Assembly: GCF_014901205.1 (NCBI RefSeq)
Contig: NZ_JACNMU010000001.1
Location: forward strand, 1-64,000
Source: Meridianimarinicoccus sp. MJW13
GTDB taxonomy: Bacteria; Pseudomonadota; Alphaproteobacteria; Rhodobacterales; Rhodobacteraceae
Reading direction: 5' to 3'
Length of the DNA stretch: 64,000 nucleotides
Shown here in pieces: positions 38,254 through 47,542 of the stretch. How positions within the stretch are numbered: position 1 is the first letter of the stretch; the number at the start of each line of letters is the position of its first letter. The notes under the pieces were generated by a model. The model was not told the DNA's origin. It saw only the letters and a list, made by a program, of their open reading frames with translations, and searched no databases. Position numbers and translations under genes: made by a program.

Positions 38254-39147
38254 TCAGCGCGTTCCTGCGGCAAATGCCGCGCCCGAGGATGCCGGCAGAG
38301 CGTCGGACGGCAGGCGGATATCATAGGCTTTCCGCATATCCAGGATGCGCTTGTCCCGGGTTTCGACATGATGCCGAAGGGCAAAATCCTCGCGCAGCCG
38401 TCGGTCGAGTTCCTGGGCGGGCAGCGGCTGTGGTCCGGTCACCGAGGTCAGGCGCACCACGTGCCACCCGCGTCCGGTCTGCAGCGGCCCGCTCCAGGTG
38501 TCCGGCGGCAGTTCGGCGATGGCTTCGAACACTTCCGGGCCCAGCACCGTCTGGATCTGGGCTTCGCTGTATCCCTCCATCCACTCGCCCAGCCAGAACC
38601 TATTTGCGGCACCCTCGGGAAGGTCGCTTCCCGCGGTCAGTTTCGCCAACGCGTCGCGGGAAGCTGTCTCGTTGTCGCCAAAGAAGCGATGTTCAAAGCT
38701 GATGGTTTCGGGAAGGCTGTAGCGGTCGGGCATGGCGGTGCGCAGGGCCGCCAGTTCTTCTGGGGTCGGGTCCGGTGCCTCGTCCATCAGCAGAAAGTCC
38801 ATCTTGGCAAGCATCCGGGCGCGCAGCTTCGCGTCGCTCAGATGCAGACCCCGCGCCACCGCCTCGCGGACCAGCACCTCGTCATTGATGTAGCGTTCCA
38901 CGACCTGCGCCGACTCTTGCGGCGACAGAGGGCGGCCCACTAATGCGGCGTGGTTTTCGACCAGCACCGCAGCCTGTTCCGAAGTGACATCGATCACCTC
39001 CCGCGTGTCGGGCGCAAGCAGGGCATTGGCGACGAATATCGCCAGCGCCGCGGCGAAAAACAATGCCACCGGATCTAGCCGCCGCATCCAGCCGGTCAGG
39101 CGCCACGGGCGCCCGCCCCGGCGTAGCGTGGTTTCACTTGCCGTCAT
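38254..39147 (-). CDS. Membrane-anchored parvulin-like peptidyl-prolyl isomerase
   Basis: The 297-residue protein has a basic N-terminus, one transmembrane anchor at about residues 24-42 (LDPVALFFAAALAIFVANAL), a helical SurA/PpiD-like chaperone region, and a PpiC-type domain in the C-terminal half (FGDNETASRDALAKL ... WLGEWMEGYSEAQIQTVLGPEVFEAI ... TGRGWHVVRL). It would help fold exported proteins on the periplasmic face. The start at 39147 overlaps the end of the ureohydrolase gene by 14 bases, and the stop abuts the HupE gene, so it is embedded in the operon. A dedicated folding role for the exported neighbour or porin is plausible but unproven. Confidence 0.78.
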   Translation of the reverse strand: MTASETTLRRGGRPWRLTGWMRRLDPVALFFAAALAIFVANALLAPDTREVIDVTSEQAAVLVENHAALVGRPLSPQESAQVVERYINDEVLVREAVARGLHLSDAKLRARMLAKMDFLLMDEAPDPTPEELAALRTAMPDRYSLPETISFEHRFFGDNETASRDALAKLTAGSDLPEGAANRFWLGEWMEGYSEAQIQTVLGPEVFEAIAELPPDTWSGPLQTGRGWHVVRLTSVTGPQPLPAQELDRRLREDFALRHHVETRDKRILDMRKAYDIRLPSDALPASSGAAFAAGTR

Positions 39148-40393
39148 CGACCAGATCCGTGTGCAGATAGTTGTCGGGCAAACCGTTCTTGGCCATGGCA
39201 ATGCCGTTCAGGCACTGGCGCAGGACCGCCTTGGAGTTGAGAACGCTCGTGTAGCCTGGATCGCGCTCGGGGCGGAGTTCGACGATTTCCATGCCCACCA
39301 GATTGTTTTCGGCGCAGATCCGACGCACCAGCGGCAGCACTTCGCGCATGTAGAGCCCGCCCGGCTCGGGCGTCGAGGTGCCGGGAATGAACGCCGGGTC
39401 CACCACGTCGATGTCGAAAGACAGAAACAGCGGCTTGCCGTTGGCGCGGGCTTCGGCAAGCACATCATCGACCACAGGTTGCCAGCCGCGGCGTTCGATC
39501 TCGGCCATCATGTGATAGCGCAGGCCCGCGGACCGATTCCAGGCGACACCGTTCATGTCGGTCGAATTCGGACCACGCAAACCGATCTGGATGATGTCCT
39601 CACCATTGACCAACCCTTCTTCCACAAGTTTCCGGACAGGGTTTCCGTGCGTGTTGAAAACACCGAATCCCACCGGTGCCTGATCGGCATGAGCATCGAA
39701 GTGAACGATCGTCAGGTTACCCTTGCCATAGACGTCAGCAAGCCCCGCAGCGTCCGGATACATCAGCACGTGTCCGCCACCGATGATGATCGGAATGGTT
39801 CGCTTTCCATTTTCCAGTTCAACCCCCGCCACCTCGGCGACCATCCTGCGCACCTCGGGGATGGATTTCTCCATGCTGAGCGGATGAACCGGAGCGTCGC
39901 CGTAGTCGACAACGGTCAGTTCTTCGAGGGCCGCAAGCCCGGAGTCGAGCTCCGGCATCGTGAAGGCCCCCCACATGTGGTAGATCTCGGACTTCATCGG
40001 CGCGCGCATTTCCATCGGGCCGTAGGATTGCACTCGCATCCCGTTGTACATTTCGGCACCGAAAATCGCGACTTCCACCTCTCCGGCCTTCAGGTCTGCC
40101 GGGGTCAGGGCAACGGGCAGATGGAAGAACGTGGGAATACCGACCCAAGGGAACCCGCCGACGTATCGCTGCACGTTGATTGGGCCCGGCTCGCGCCCGC
40201 TGGACAGGTCGTCTCGCATCTTGCGCCAGACATCATAGCTGGGGTCGTCCTTGTTCAATCGGATCAACGGCTCTTCGCCCTCGTTGATCGGATCTATTTC
40301 CGCGGGTGTGTCGGCAGCTCCCATCATCTGGGCGAACGTCGTTTCCGGCAGCAGAAGTCCGGCAAGCAGAAGGACTGTCAGGGGGTGTTTCAT
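39134..40393 (-). CDS. Exported arginase/agmatinase-family ureohydrolase
   Basis: The 419-residue enzyme has a signal peptide (hydrophobic TVLLLAGLLLP, cleavage near FAQ, residue 21), unusual because ureohydrolases are normally cytoplasmic. All six di-metal ligands are present: His208 (IIGGGHVLMYP), Asp233, His235 and Asp237 (FDAHAD), and Asp327 and Asp329 (SFDIDVVDP). The usual GGDH box is GGGH, changing a non-ligand residue. It hydrolyses a guanidino or formamidino group, releasing urea or a related product; the substrate is unknown. It lies 33 bases after an OprB-like porin gene and before a parvulin and a HupE/UreJ protein, implying substrate entry through the porin and metal loading or folding in the periplasm. 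Confidence 0.82.
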   Translation of the reverse strand: MKHPLTVLLLAGLLLPETTFAQMMGAADTPAEIDPINEGEEPLIRLNKDDPSYDVWRKMRDDLSSGREPGPINVQRYVGGFPWVGIPTFFHLPVALTPADLKAGEVEVAIFGAEMYNGMRVQSYGPMEMRAPMKSEIYHMWGAFTMPELDSGLAALEELTVVDYGDAPVHPLSMEKSIPEVRRMVAEVAGVELENGKRTIPIIIGGGHVLMYPDAAGLADVYGKGNLTIVHFDAHADQAPVGFGVFNTHGNPVRKLVEEGLVNGEDIIQIGLRGPNSTDMNGVAWNRSAGLRYHMMAEIERRGWQPVVDDVLAEARANGKPLFLSFDIDVVDPAFIPGTSTPEPGGLYMREVLPLVRRICAENNLVGMEIVELRPERDPGYTSVLNSKAVLRQCLNGIAMAKNGLPDNYLHTDLVDDGK

Positions 40394-40426
40394 TGCGTTT
40401 CCTTGTTCGAATTCGAAGACTGAAAG

Positions 40427-41656
40427 TTAAAGCACGAGCCGGAAGCGCAGGCCGAAGACGACCTCGCTGTCGGCGCCGGACAGGGCGGGGTTGGCAATGT
40501 ACTGAATGTCCGGGGTGATCTCGAAGGCACGTGAGACCTGGGCGCGGTAGTAGGCCTCGAAGCCGCGCTCCATGCCGAGGTTTTCGTCCGTGGGATCGCC
40601 CTGCCAGACCCCGACGCCGATCCGGTCATAGCGGAACCCGAAAGGTGTCTTGACCTGGAAACCGATGGCGGTGCGTTCCCGAAAGGCGCGGAAGGTATCC
40701 TTGGCCACCGAATACCGGAAGAAGGCACCCAGCCGATCGCCGATGTCCTGATCGAAACTGGCGGACAGGCTGCGGACTTCGGACTGGGTGTCGGTGGCCG
40801 TGTCCAGCGACCAGGTCAGGCGGTATTCGCCATAGCCGAGCCCGGGAATGGCAGGTTGCAGCGCCGCCTCGATCACGTACTCCCGATTGCCGTCCTGCAA
40901 GGCTTCAAGGCTGAGACCCGTCTCCACATCCGGCGCCCGCACCACGCCGGAGAGATACCAGGTCTCGGCCTTCCACTGCGCGAAGATGCCGTTTCCAAGC
41001 AAGGCGGTGTAAGGCACCACCGGGTTGTTGCCGAGCATGGGAGAGAAGAACATCTCGCTGTCGCCATGCGCATAGCGGTTCAGGTTGACCAATGTCCGCA
41101 TGGCCAACTTGCCAATCTGAAACCGAAAGCGCTCGTCCGCCGTGATGTGTTCCAGCGCCAGCATCTGCAGGATCTCGACGGAATTGTCCGGCCCGCCGTT
41201 TCCGCCATTCAACGGCGACAGGATTCCGAGATCGGACTGGAACTGGCCAGCCGTGTTGCCCCCCAGGCTGTTGGCGAACTGCCCCCAGATGTTGAGCGAA
41301 GTGTGCCCCGGGGCGTCGCCGGCGAAATCAAGTCGGGCGATCACGTTCAACTCGTTGTCATTGATCCTGGATCCGTCAGCCCATTGGTTGATCAGGCGAT
41401 CCTCGATCACCCAGTAGAACCCTGCCTCGTCCTGTACGCGCTCCTTGAACTCGAAATATTGCAGCCCTGCCCGACCGACCGCCCCGAACGAAAGATAGCC
41501 GTCGCGCGCGACCGGGTTCTCGAACACCACGCCAAACTCGCCGTAGTCGAAATCCGGTGCATCGGTCTGCTCTTGGGACGTTGCTGCAAAGGGAAAGGCG
41601 ACGCAGGTCAGGCATGCGAGCAAACGCAGATCTGCCGGGCAGTCGATGCCTTTCAT
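40427..41656 (-). CDS. OprB-like outer-membrane porin
   Basis: The 409-residue product has a signal peptide (LACLTCVAFPFAATSQEQ) and alternating amphipathic beta strands ending in an aromatic/hydrophobic terminus (FGLRFRLVL). The segment MERGFEAYYRAQVSRAFEITPDIQYIANP is the C-terminal signature of carbohydrate-selective OprB porins. GGAAGGA precedes the ATG at 41656. It leads the leftward ureohydrolase operon and is divergent from a winged-helix regulator 118 bases away. Despite the family name, the partner enzyme suggests the solute may be a guanidino compound. Confidence 0.82.
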   Translation of the reverse strand: MKGIDCPADLRLLACLTCVAFPFAATSQEQTDAPDFDYGEFGVVFENPVARDGYLSFGAVGRAGLQYFEFKERVQDEAGFYWVIEDRLINQWADGSRINDNELNVIARLDFAGDAPGHTSLNIWGQFANSLGGNTAGQFQSDLGILSPLNGGNGGPDNSVEILQMLALEHITADERFRFQIGKLAMRTLVNLNRYAHGDSEMFFSPMLGNNPVVPYTALLGNGIFAQWKAETWYLSGVVRAPDVETGLSLEALQDGNREYVIEAALQPAIPGLGYGEYRLTWSLDTATDTQSEVRSLSASFDQDIGDRLGAFFRYSVAKDTFRAFRERTAIGFQVKTPFGFRYDRIGVGVWQGDPTDENLGMERGFEAYYRAQVSRAFEITPDIQYIANPALSGADSEVVFGLRFRLVL

Positions 41657-41774
41657 CGCTGGTCCTTCCCATTGTTTGCGCAATCGTCCCAAACGCGTAG
41701 CACCGGCGCCGAACAGGTGGTAAGTAACTAACGTAACGGAAATCCTGATCCGCACCGGGGGAGGACACCGCTGG

Positions 41775-43298
41775 ATGAACGGACCCGACGGCCTGATCGA
41801 AACCGAAGGCGTGAAGGCGCTTGCGCGACGTGTCGCCCGAGATCCGGTGTTTCAGGCGTCCGACCGATTGCGCAGGCTGCTGCTTTTCATTGCCGACACG
41901 TCGGATGATCCGGAAGGGGCTGGCACCACCCAACAGCAGATTGCATGCAAGATCCTCGGCAAGGGCCCCGATTTCGATCCGGCAATCGACCCCCATGCGC
42001 GTATCGAAGTAGGTCGCCTGCGGACCGCCCTGAAGCTTTATTTCGCCGACCAGCCCGCCGGCGCACAACGGCTGGAGATTCCCAAGGGAAAGTACCTGCT
42101 TTGTCTGGCTGCATCCCGGCAATCACTGGCAGCAGTTGAACCCAGACCTGGTGGTTTGAGGGTTCAGTTCAGTCTTTCGGGATCCGGACAGCCGGATCGT
42201 GAAGACGCGCTGCTTGCCGCGATCCTGTGCCGATCTGCCAGGTCTCCGCTTTTGCTGGACGGTGCCCTCGTGCTGTGCCCGGCAACTGCGACGAGCGCGG
42301 CGCAAGCCTGCCATGAGGCCCGGAAAAATGCCTGCCATATCTCGGCACATCTGCATCTTTCACCGTCCGACCCCGGGCCCTCCAGAGCTTGGCTGACGCT
42401 CTGCCGGACAGATCGTGAGGCGCTTGTTGCCGGAATCGAACTGCCCATGACGGTTGGTCATTCCCCCGGACAGCCCGAGGACCCTCTCGTGCAACTGGTT
42501 GCGGACGCTTTGGCCGATCCGGCAAGCGGTCTGGTTCCGAACCAGGCCGCGCGGATCTGGCCGAGTTCCCGCCTTGCGCTGATCCTGCTGGCCTACCGCT
42601 TCATGTGCACCCAGTCCTCTGTCTGGGCGGAACGGGCGATGAATGCCTTTGCGGCGCTGGAAGGCACCGGATACCGGTCCGCGACCACCCTGGCGTTGAA
42701 GGCGGACATGTGCCGGATCAGCGAGGTCTTTGCGATCGGCCCGGAAAGCGGAGGATGCAGTCGCGCCCTGGAGATGGCCGCGGCTGCCGTTGAATGGGAA
42801 CCGGACAACGCAGCCGCGGTGCTGTCGCTGGGATACGCCTGCCTTGCCACAGATCAAAAGACAGCGGCCCGACAGGCAGCCTGCAGTATTCCGGCAGCGG
42901 TCAGCCTGTCGGGAATCGATGCGGATGTCGTGCTACTTCGATCCTTGTGTCGCCTTCCGATGCGGAACAGGGATGTCCTTGATCCGGAAAAATCCTTCTT
43001 TGCCACGGCGTCCGAAATCGTGTCCCTGTTTGATGCCGCTGATTGGGAAGCACTGGCCGTCCGAACCCGCTCTTCCGCGTTCCGATCGAACTTCTGGCTT
43101 CCGTTGTTCGACAGTGTTGCAAGCGTGGCGCTCGGGGACCGGCCCGGATTGGACGCCTGCGCGGACGAAATCCGGTGCGCCTTGCCAAATTCCAAGGTCG
43201 TCCTGCCACGAGCCGTCCACGCAATGTTTGTCGCCGATACGGACCGGGGCGTTTTCGGTGACGCCCTTTCGCGAATGGGCTATCAGCCGAGCATCTGA
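41775..43298 (+). CDS. Winged-helix regulator with TPR-like C-terminal region
   Basis: The 507-residue protein has an N-terminal domain at about residues 12-112 (VFQASDRLRRLLLFIAD ... FDPAIDPHARIEVGRLRTALKLYF ... LEIPKGKYL). It matches the DNA-binding-like domain found at the start of many TolB/TPR and cyclase-like alphaproteobacterial regulators. The remainder is helical with TPR-like stretches (AVEWEPDNAAAVLSLGYACLA) and several Cys residues. There is no cyclase domain or signal peptide. Divergence from the porin-ureohydrolase operon makes it the likely local regulator. It could instead sense an unrelated signal. Confidence 0.65.
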   Translation: MNGPDGLIETEGVKALARRVARDPVFQASDRLRRLLLFIADTSDDPEGAGTTQQQIACKILGKGPDFDPAIDPHARIEVGRLRTALKLYFADQPAGAQRLEIPKGKYLLCLAASRQSLAAVEPRPGGLRVQFSLSGSGQPDREDALLAAILCRSARSPLLLDGALVLCPATATSAAQACHEARKNACHISAHLHLSPSDPGPSRAWLTLCRTDREALVAGIELPMTVGHSPGQPEDPLVQLVADALADPASGLVPNQAARIWPSSRLALILLAYRFMCTQSSVWAERAMNAFAALEGTGYRSATTLALKADMCRISEVFAIGPESGGCSRALEMAAAAVEWEPDNAAAVLSLGYACLATDQKTAARQAACSIPAAVSLSGIDADVVLLRSLCRLPMRNRDVLDPEKSFFATASEIVSLFDAADWEALAVRTRSSAFRSNFWLPLFDSVASVALGDRPGLDACADEIRCALPNSKVVLPRAVHAMFVADTDRGVFGDALSRMGYQPSI

Positions 43299-43495
43299 CC
43301 CATGCGCAGTGTCCCGGCTTGAGTGCGCGCGCGTGAACGGCCCGATCCCGACCTCGGGCACCCTTTCATATTGCTGCGGTGCGGCCCGTCGAAGGCGCCC
43401 TTCGCAGCACGCGCAAACCCGGATGGGGTCGACCGCACAGATCGCGGAGCTCTGCGGTCGATGCATGTGAGGCGATGCATGCAAGGTTCGGTGAC

Positions 43496-44506
43496 CTATT
43501 CAGCGGATCCGTCCTTCTGGGTTCTTTGCAGGCTTCGGTACGTGGTTGGTGTCATGTCGTTTGCGCGGCGAAAGGCTCGGGTGAAATTGGCAACGTCCGT
43601 GAAGCCCAATGCAGTGGCGATGTCAGAGATGGACCGGTTGGTCTCGAAAAGGGCGGCACGGGCATATTCTTGCCGGACAAAGTCGATCTCCTTGCTGATC
43701 CCGGTTCCTTCGGCAGCAAGGCGGCGTTTCAGTTTCTGCTGGCTCATCGATGCGAGGACGGCACAATCCGCGGCGCTCAGGGCGCCTTGCCCAATGTAGG
43801 CGCGCACCACTTGCCGAAAGGAATGCACGAATTCGCCGACATCGGCGTCGCGCCGCTGCATCGGGGTCAGATCGGGAGAACGTGCATCGAACGATGACGA
43901 CAACCACGCAGTCGGAAAACGAATGCTGAACCCCATCCGGTTGCCTTTCACCGGGTGCATCAGGTCGAACTCCGGGGGAAGGACCGATGGATCGCTGACA
44001 ACAACGGTCACTTTCGAGGGGTCGATCCCGTCCCGAAGTGCCCGCTGGAGGATGGCCCAGCCCAGCGCCAGCATGAACGCGTCGTTCTGTGCCGGCAGGA
44101 TCGTCGGCTTGAAGGTTCGTCTTTCGCCCAAGGTCGCAGTTTGACCGGAAATATTGAGATACTCAGTGGCCGAACTTGAAACCTCGTTGGCGCCCGCGAT
44201 GAAGATCGAAAGGTAGTCTCCGGCGGTGGTCGCCCGGGCTTCCGCATCTGCAAGAATTGGCCAGCCGCCGAGATCAAGCTTGGCGCCCACGCGCGCGCCG
44301 AGAAACCGATCGTTGGCCACGTCCGCCGCGTTCTCGACAAACTGGGTGGCAACCATGACATGAACGGACAGATCCGGGTCAAGGGTTGCTTCTTCGGTCA
44401 GGCCTACGCTGTCGAAGACCGGTTCCGGGTCGATGCCGCGCGCATGGAATTCACCCACAAACGGACGAAGAAGGCTCAGTTTGACGAGTGGCAGTCTGTG
44501 TGTCAT
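43496..44506 (-). CDS. AraC-family transcriptional regulator
   Basis: The 336-residue regulator has an N-terminal arabinose-binding-like sensor domain (about 15-200) and a C-terminal double helix-turn-helix at about 235-330 (MSQQKLKRRLAAEGTGISKE and ISDIATALGFTDVANFTRAFRRANDMTP). The layout matches the OruR/ArgR-like branch, some members of which respond to amino acids or ornithine. It is divergent from the exported amidohydrolase gene across 200 bases and probably activates that gene and the following porin. Confidence 0.88.
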   Translation of the reverse strand: MTHRLPLVKLSLLRPFVGEFHARGIDPEPVFDSVGLTEEATLDPDLSVHVMVATQFVENAADVANDRFLGARVGAKLDLGGWPILADAEARATTAGDYLSIFIAGANEVSSSATEYLNISGQTATLGERRTFKPTILPAQNDAFMLALGWAILQRALRDGIDPSKVTVVVSDPSVLPPEFDLMHPVKGNRMGFSIRFPTAWLSSSFDARSPDLTPMQRRDADVGEFVHSFRQVVRAYIGQGALSAADCAVLASMSQQKLKRRLAAEGTGISKEIDFVRQEYARAALFETNRSISDIATALGFTDVANFTRAFRRANDMTPTTYRSLQRTQKDGSAE

Positions 44507-44706
44507 TGGCTTGATATCCGCACGCCCCTTGTCACGCAGCGTAGCGTCTGACAGCCGCGGGAATAGGAAAAACTCTCAAGAACAGTCTGGATGGGTAAAA
44601 AACCCGTTCCTCGTGACCCTGAAAGACAAGAGAAGCAATATTCTAGCGCTATAGTGTTTCCCACTCAAACGCCCCGCATCGGGGTCTGATCCAATGGGAG
44701 ATATAT

Positions 44707-46110
44707 ATGATGAGATTCCTTGCCTCGGCTGCAAGCATTGCGCTGGCCGCTGGGTTTGCGACCGCCGCCTTCGCGCAGGACAACGCCCCGCGCCAGGTGC
44801 TCTTCACCAACGTCAATATTTTCGATGGAATGAGCGATGCCCTGATCGAGAACGGCTCGGTCCTGGTCGAAGGCAATCTCATCTCGCAGGTGTCCGCCGA
44901 TGCCATCGACGCCCCGGATGCCGTCATGGTGGATGGCGAAGGGCGCACGCTGATGCCCGGCCTGATCGACATGCATTCGCACTTGTGCATCCGGAACGGC
45001 ATGCTGGAGTTTCGCGACAATTACGACCAGATGGCCAACGGCGCCTACACCGGGCTGGTCCTGCAAGACTATCTCGACCAGGGCTTCACCACCGCGCGCG
45101 ACGCGGGCTGCAACATCCTTGGCATTGCGAAGGCGGTGAACAACGACATCATCCCCGGACCGCGCCTTTACCCCAGCGGAGGCTTCCTGAGCCAGACCGG
45201 CGGCCACGCCGACACCGGATCGTTCAACGATGTTCCCGGCGACGTGGATGACCTGGAAGCCCATATGTTCGGCTTCATCGCCGATGGCGTTCCCGAGGTG
45301 ATCCGCGCGGCGCGTCACAACCTGCGCGCCGGGGCCACCCAGATCAAGGTCATGGCGGGCGGCGGCGTTGCCAGCGAATTCGATCCCCTGCACACGACCC
45401 AGTACTCGCCAGAAGAGCTTGAGGCGATCGTTGGCGTTGCCGAAGACTACGGCACCTACGTGCTGGTGCACGCCTATCACGACCGGTCGGTCAACCGCGC
45501 GATTGACGCCGGTGTCCGCGTGATCGAACACAACTTCCTCGTCTCGGAAGATACCATCATCCGCATGAAGGAAGAGGGCGTCGCCCTTTCCGTTCAAGCG
45601 GTCCAGTCGCTGGAAGCTTTCGGCGATCCCGAGAGCATCACCTTCTTTAACGCCGACCAGAAAACCAAGGCCGCCCAGGTCAATGCAGGCGCACAGCAGA
45701 TGATGGAATGGGCGGTCAAGCATGACCTGCTGATGGTCACCGGCGGCGACATGTTCGGACCCGACGTGGTGCGTCAGGCCGACAACATCATCTGGTTCAA
45801 CGACAAGGTTGTAAACAACACGCTTCTGTCCCTGAAAACCGCAACCAGCAATGCCGCCGAAGTGCTGTCCTGGTCGGGCGGCATGAACCCCTACAAGGAG
45901 GGCACCCTGGGCACGATCGTCGAAGGGGGCTACGCCGACATCATTCTGGTCGATGGCAACCCGCTGGAGGACATCAATGCCATCTCGCGCGACCGGGTGG
46001 ATTTCGTGATGAAGGATGGGGACGTCTACAAGAACTGGCTGCCCGGCAAAAACGCCCCGGCCTTCAAACCCGCCGAACCAAGCCGCGACGCATATTTCGG
46101 AAACCTCTGA
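44707..46110 (+). CDS. Exported metal-dependent amidohydrolase, imidazolonepropionase/Xaa-carboxypeptidase-like
   Basis: The 467-residue enzyme has a signal peptide (cleavage near AFAQD, residue 24) and an amidohydrolase-superfamily barrel. Binuclear-site residues are visible: His90 and His92 (DMHSHL), Lys214 (IKVMAGGG), His255 (LVHAYHD), His275 (IEHN) and Asp348 (TGGDMF). This set is that of the branch that includes prolidases and N-acyl or Xaa-Arg/Lys carboxypeptidases. It probably cleaves an amide in a peptide-like compound in the periplasm. A hairpin follows the stop, and a porin gene lies downstream. ATGs at 44707 and 44710 are equivalent; GGGAGA lies upstream. Confidence 0.85.
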   Translation: MMRFLASAASIALAAGFATAAFAQDNAPRQVLFTNVNIFDGMSDALIENGSVLVEGNLISQVSADAIDAPDAVMVDGEGRTLMPGLIDMHSHLCIRNGMLEFRDNYDQMANGAYTGLVLQDYLDQGFTTARDAGCNILGIAKAVNNDIIPGPRLYPSGGFLSQTGGHADTGSFNDVPGDVDDLEAHMFGFIADGVPEVIRAARHNLRAGATQIKVMAGGGVASEFDPLHTTQYSPEELEAIVGVAEDYGTYVLVHAYHDRSVNRAIDAGVRVIEHNFLVSEDTIIRMKEEGVALSVQAVQSLEAFGDPESITFFNADQKTKAAQVNAGAQQMMEWAVKHDLLMVTGGDMFGPDVVRQADNIIWFNDKVVNNTLLSLKTATSNAAEVLSWSGGMNPYKEGTLGTIVEGGYADIILVDGNPLEDINAISRDRVDFVMKDGDVYKNWLPGKNAPAFKPAEPSRDAYFGNL

Positions 46111-46119
46111 GCGCAGGGC

Positions 46120-46148
46120 CGCACCCCGGTTGATCCGACCGGGGTGCG
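46120..46148 (+). terminator. Strong stem-loop after the amidohydrolase gene
   Basis: CGCACCCCGGT, a seven-base loop and ACCGGGGTGCG make a perfect 11-pair GC-rich stem nine bases after the amidohydrolase stop. There is no long U-tract after it, so it may act as an attenuator or mRNA-stabilising hairpin between the enzyme and porin genes as well as a terminator. Confidence 0.6.
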
Positions 46149-46338
46149 TGCACCTTGGCTTTGGCAGACACTGTCGGGGACCGGTCAAAGGCGATGCGGT
46201 TTTCGGCACTGAATGTCACGGCACTGTCGGCGACCGACTGTTCGGTTGCGATCGACCAGACCGATCTGGCACGCACGCTTGTGACCGATGCGCAAAGCTG
46301 AAAGCGAACCAAGCCAAAACCGGCAAGCGGGAGACCCC

Positions 46339-47532
46339 ATGTCGAGATTCATTTACGCGGGGGCAATGCTGCTGGCCCTGACGCTTCTGCCGCATGCCGC
46401 ATGGGCCCAACAGGGCCTTTCTGGCCCGTCATCCGTCGAGGCGGACCTGACACCCGGCGACGGGCTCACCGATCCGCAGCCGCGCACAGACTTTCCACGC
46501 AACGTGCTGCCGGGGTACTTTGCCTGGAAAGACGGGCTGGCCGACAATGGCTTGCGGTTCAACATCGACTACCTTGCGCTCGGCCAGAGGAGCGACAGCG
46601 ACCTGGGCGAAGGACAGGCCGGCGGTGGCATCCTCCGATTCTATGGCAATTGGCAGGCCACCGAAAACGGGTCGCTGACCTTCAAGGTCGAAAACCGGCA
46701 CGCCTACGGCGCCATCGCGCCCCAGTTCTTTGGCTTTGATTCCGGCGCAATGTCGATCACCGGCACTGGCTTCAACGACAACGGCACGATGCTGACGAAC
46801 CTTTTCTGGTCCCAGCGGGATGCAAAGGGGCGATGGACATTGCAGTTCGGTCAACTTGACCTGACCGATTTCGTGGATGTCTATGGCCTTGTCAGTCCCT
46901 GGACCTCGTTCCAGAACCTGGCATTCAACACCAATCCCACGATCAACGCGCCCAATCCCGGCCTGGGGATTGCGGGCGGTGCGAAGTTGGGAGAGAACTT
47001 CTATGTTGTGGGTGCGGTGGCCGATGCGAACGGGGACCCGACCAAGCCGAGTTTCGATGTGTTCGAAACCGGTGAAACGTTCAAATCCATCGAGATCGGC
47101 TATACCAGCGGCATCGACCGGATCTATTTCGACAATGTCCACCTGACCGTCTGGCAATCGGACGAGGCCGAGGATGGCAGCCGGGCCGAAGACAAGGGTG
47201 CCGCCTTCTCTGCCGCCTGGTTCTTCGACAATACATGGATGCCGTTCCTGCGGGCCGGCGTTTCCGATGGCACCGCCTCGCTTTACCAACGGTCTCTTTC
47301 CACCGGTCTGGGCTGGTACCGACGGAACACTGACCTTGCGGGTATCGGCCTCAACTGGGCCGAGGCGAAAGATATCGATGACACCCAGTTCACCACCGAA
47401 GTCTTCTACCGCTTCAATATCTCACCGGATCTCCAGATCACGCCCTCGATCCAGTATATCAACAACCCGCTGCTTGATCCCGGTCAGGACGACCTGACCA
47501 TCCTCAGCCTGCGGGCACGGATCGTGTTCTAG
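46339..47532 (+). CDS. OprB-like outer-membrane porin, second copy
   Basis: The 397-residue protein has a signal peptide (MLLALTLLPHAAWAQ) and beta-barrel strand patterns ending in Phe (LRARIVF). FTTEVFYRFNISPDLQITPSIQYINNP is the OprB C-terminal signature. It resembles the first porin in architecture and length but is clearly diverged. GCGGGAGA precedes the ATG at 46339; the open frame extends upstream to 46288 without support. The metallophosphoesterase gene follows after 10 bases, so these two form an operon, possibly with partial read-through from the amidohydrolase. Confidence 0.83.
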   Translation: MSRFIYAGAMLLALTLLPHAAWAQQGLSGPSSVEADLTPGDGLTDPQPRTDFPRNVLPGYFAWKDGLADNGLRFNIDYLALGQRSDSDLGEGQAGGGILRFYGNWQATENGSLTFKVENRHAYGAIAPQFFGFDSGAMSITGTGFNDNGTMLTNLFWSQRDAKGRWTLQFGQLDLTDFVDVYGLVSPWTSFQNLAFNTNPTINAPNPGLGIAGGAKLGENFYVVGAVADANGDPTKPSFDVFETGETFKSIEIGYTSGIDRIYFDNVHLTVWQSDEAEDGSRAEDKGAAFSAAWFFDNTWMPFLRAGVSDGTASLYQRSLSTGLGWYRRNTDLAGIGLNWAEAKDIDDTQFTTEVFYRFNISPDLQITPSIQYINNPLLDPGQDDLTILSLRARIVF

Positions 47533-47542
47533 GGACACAAGT

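Noticed and set aside
46156-46302. Coding-like plus-strand stretch of about 48 codons ending in TGA before the second porin
   Set aside because: Third-position bias looks coding, but there is no start codon with a ribosome-binding site and no recognisable family; it lies just after a strong hairpin.
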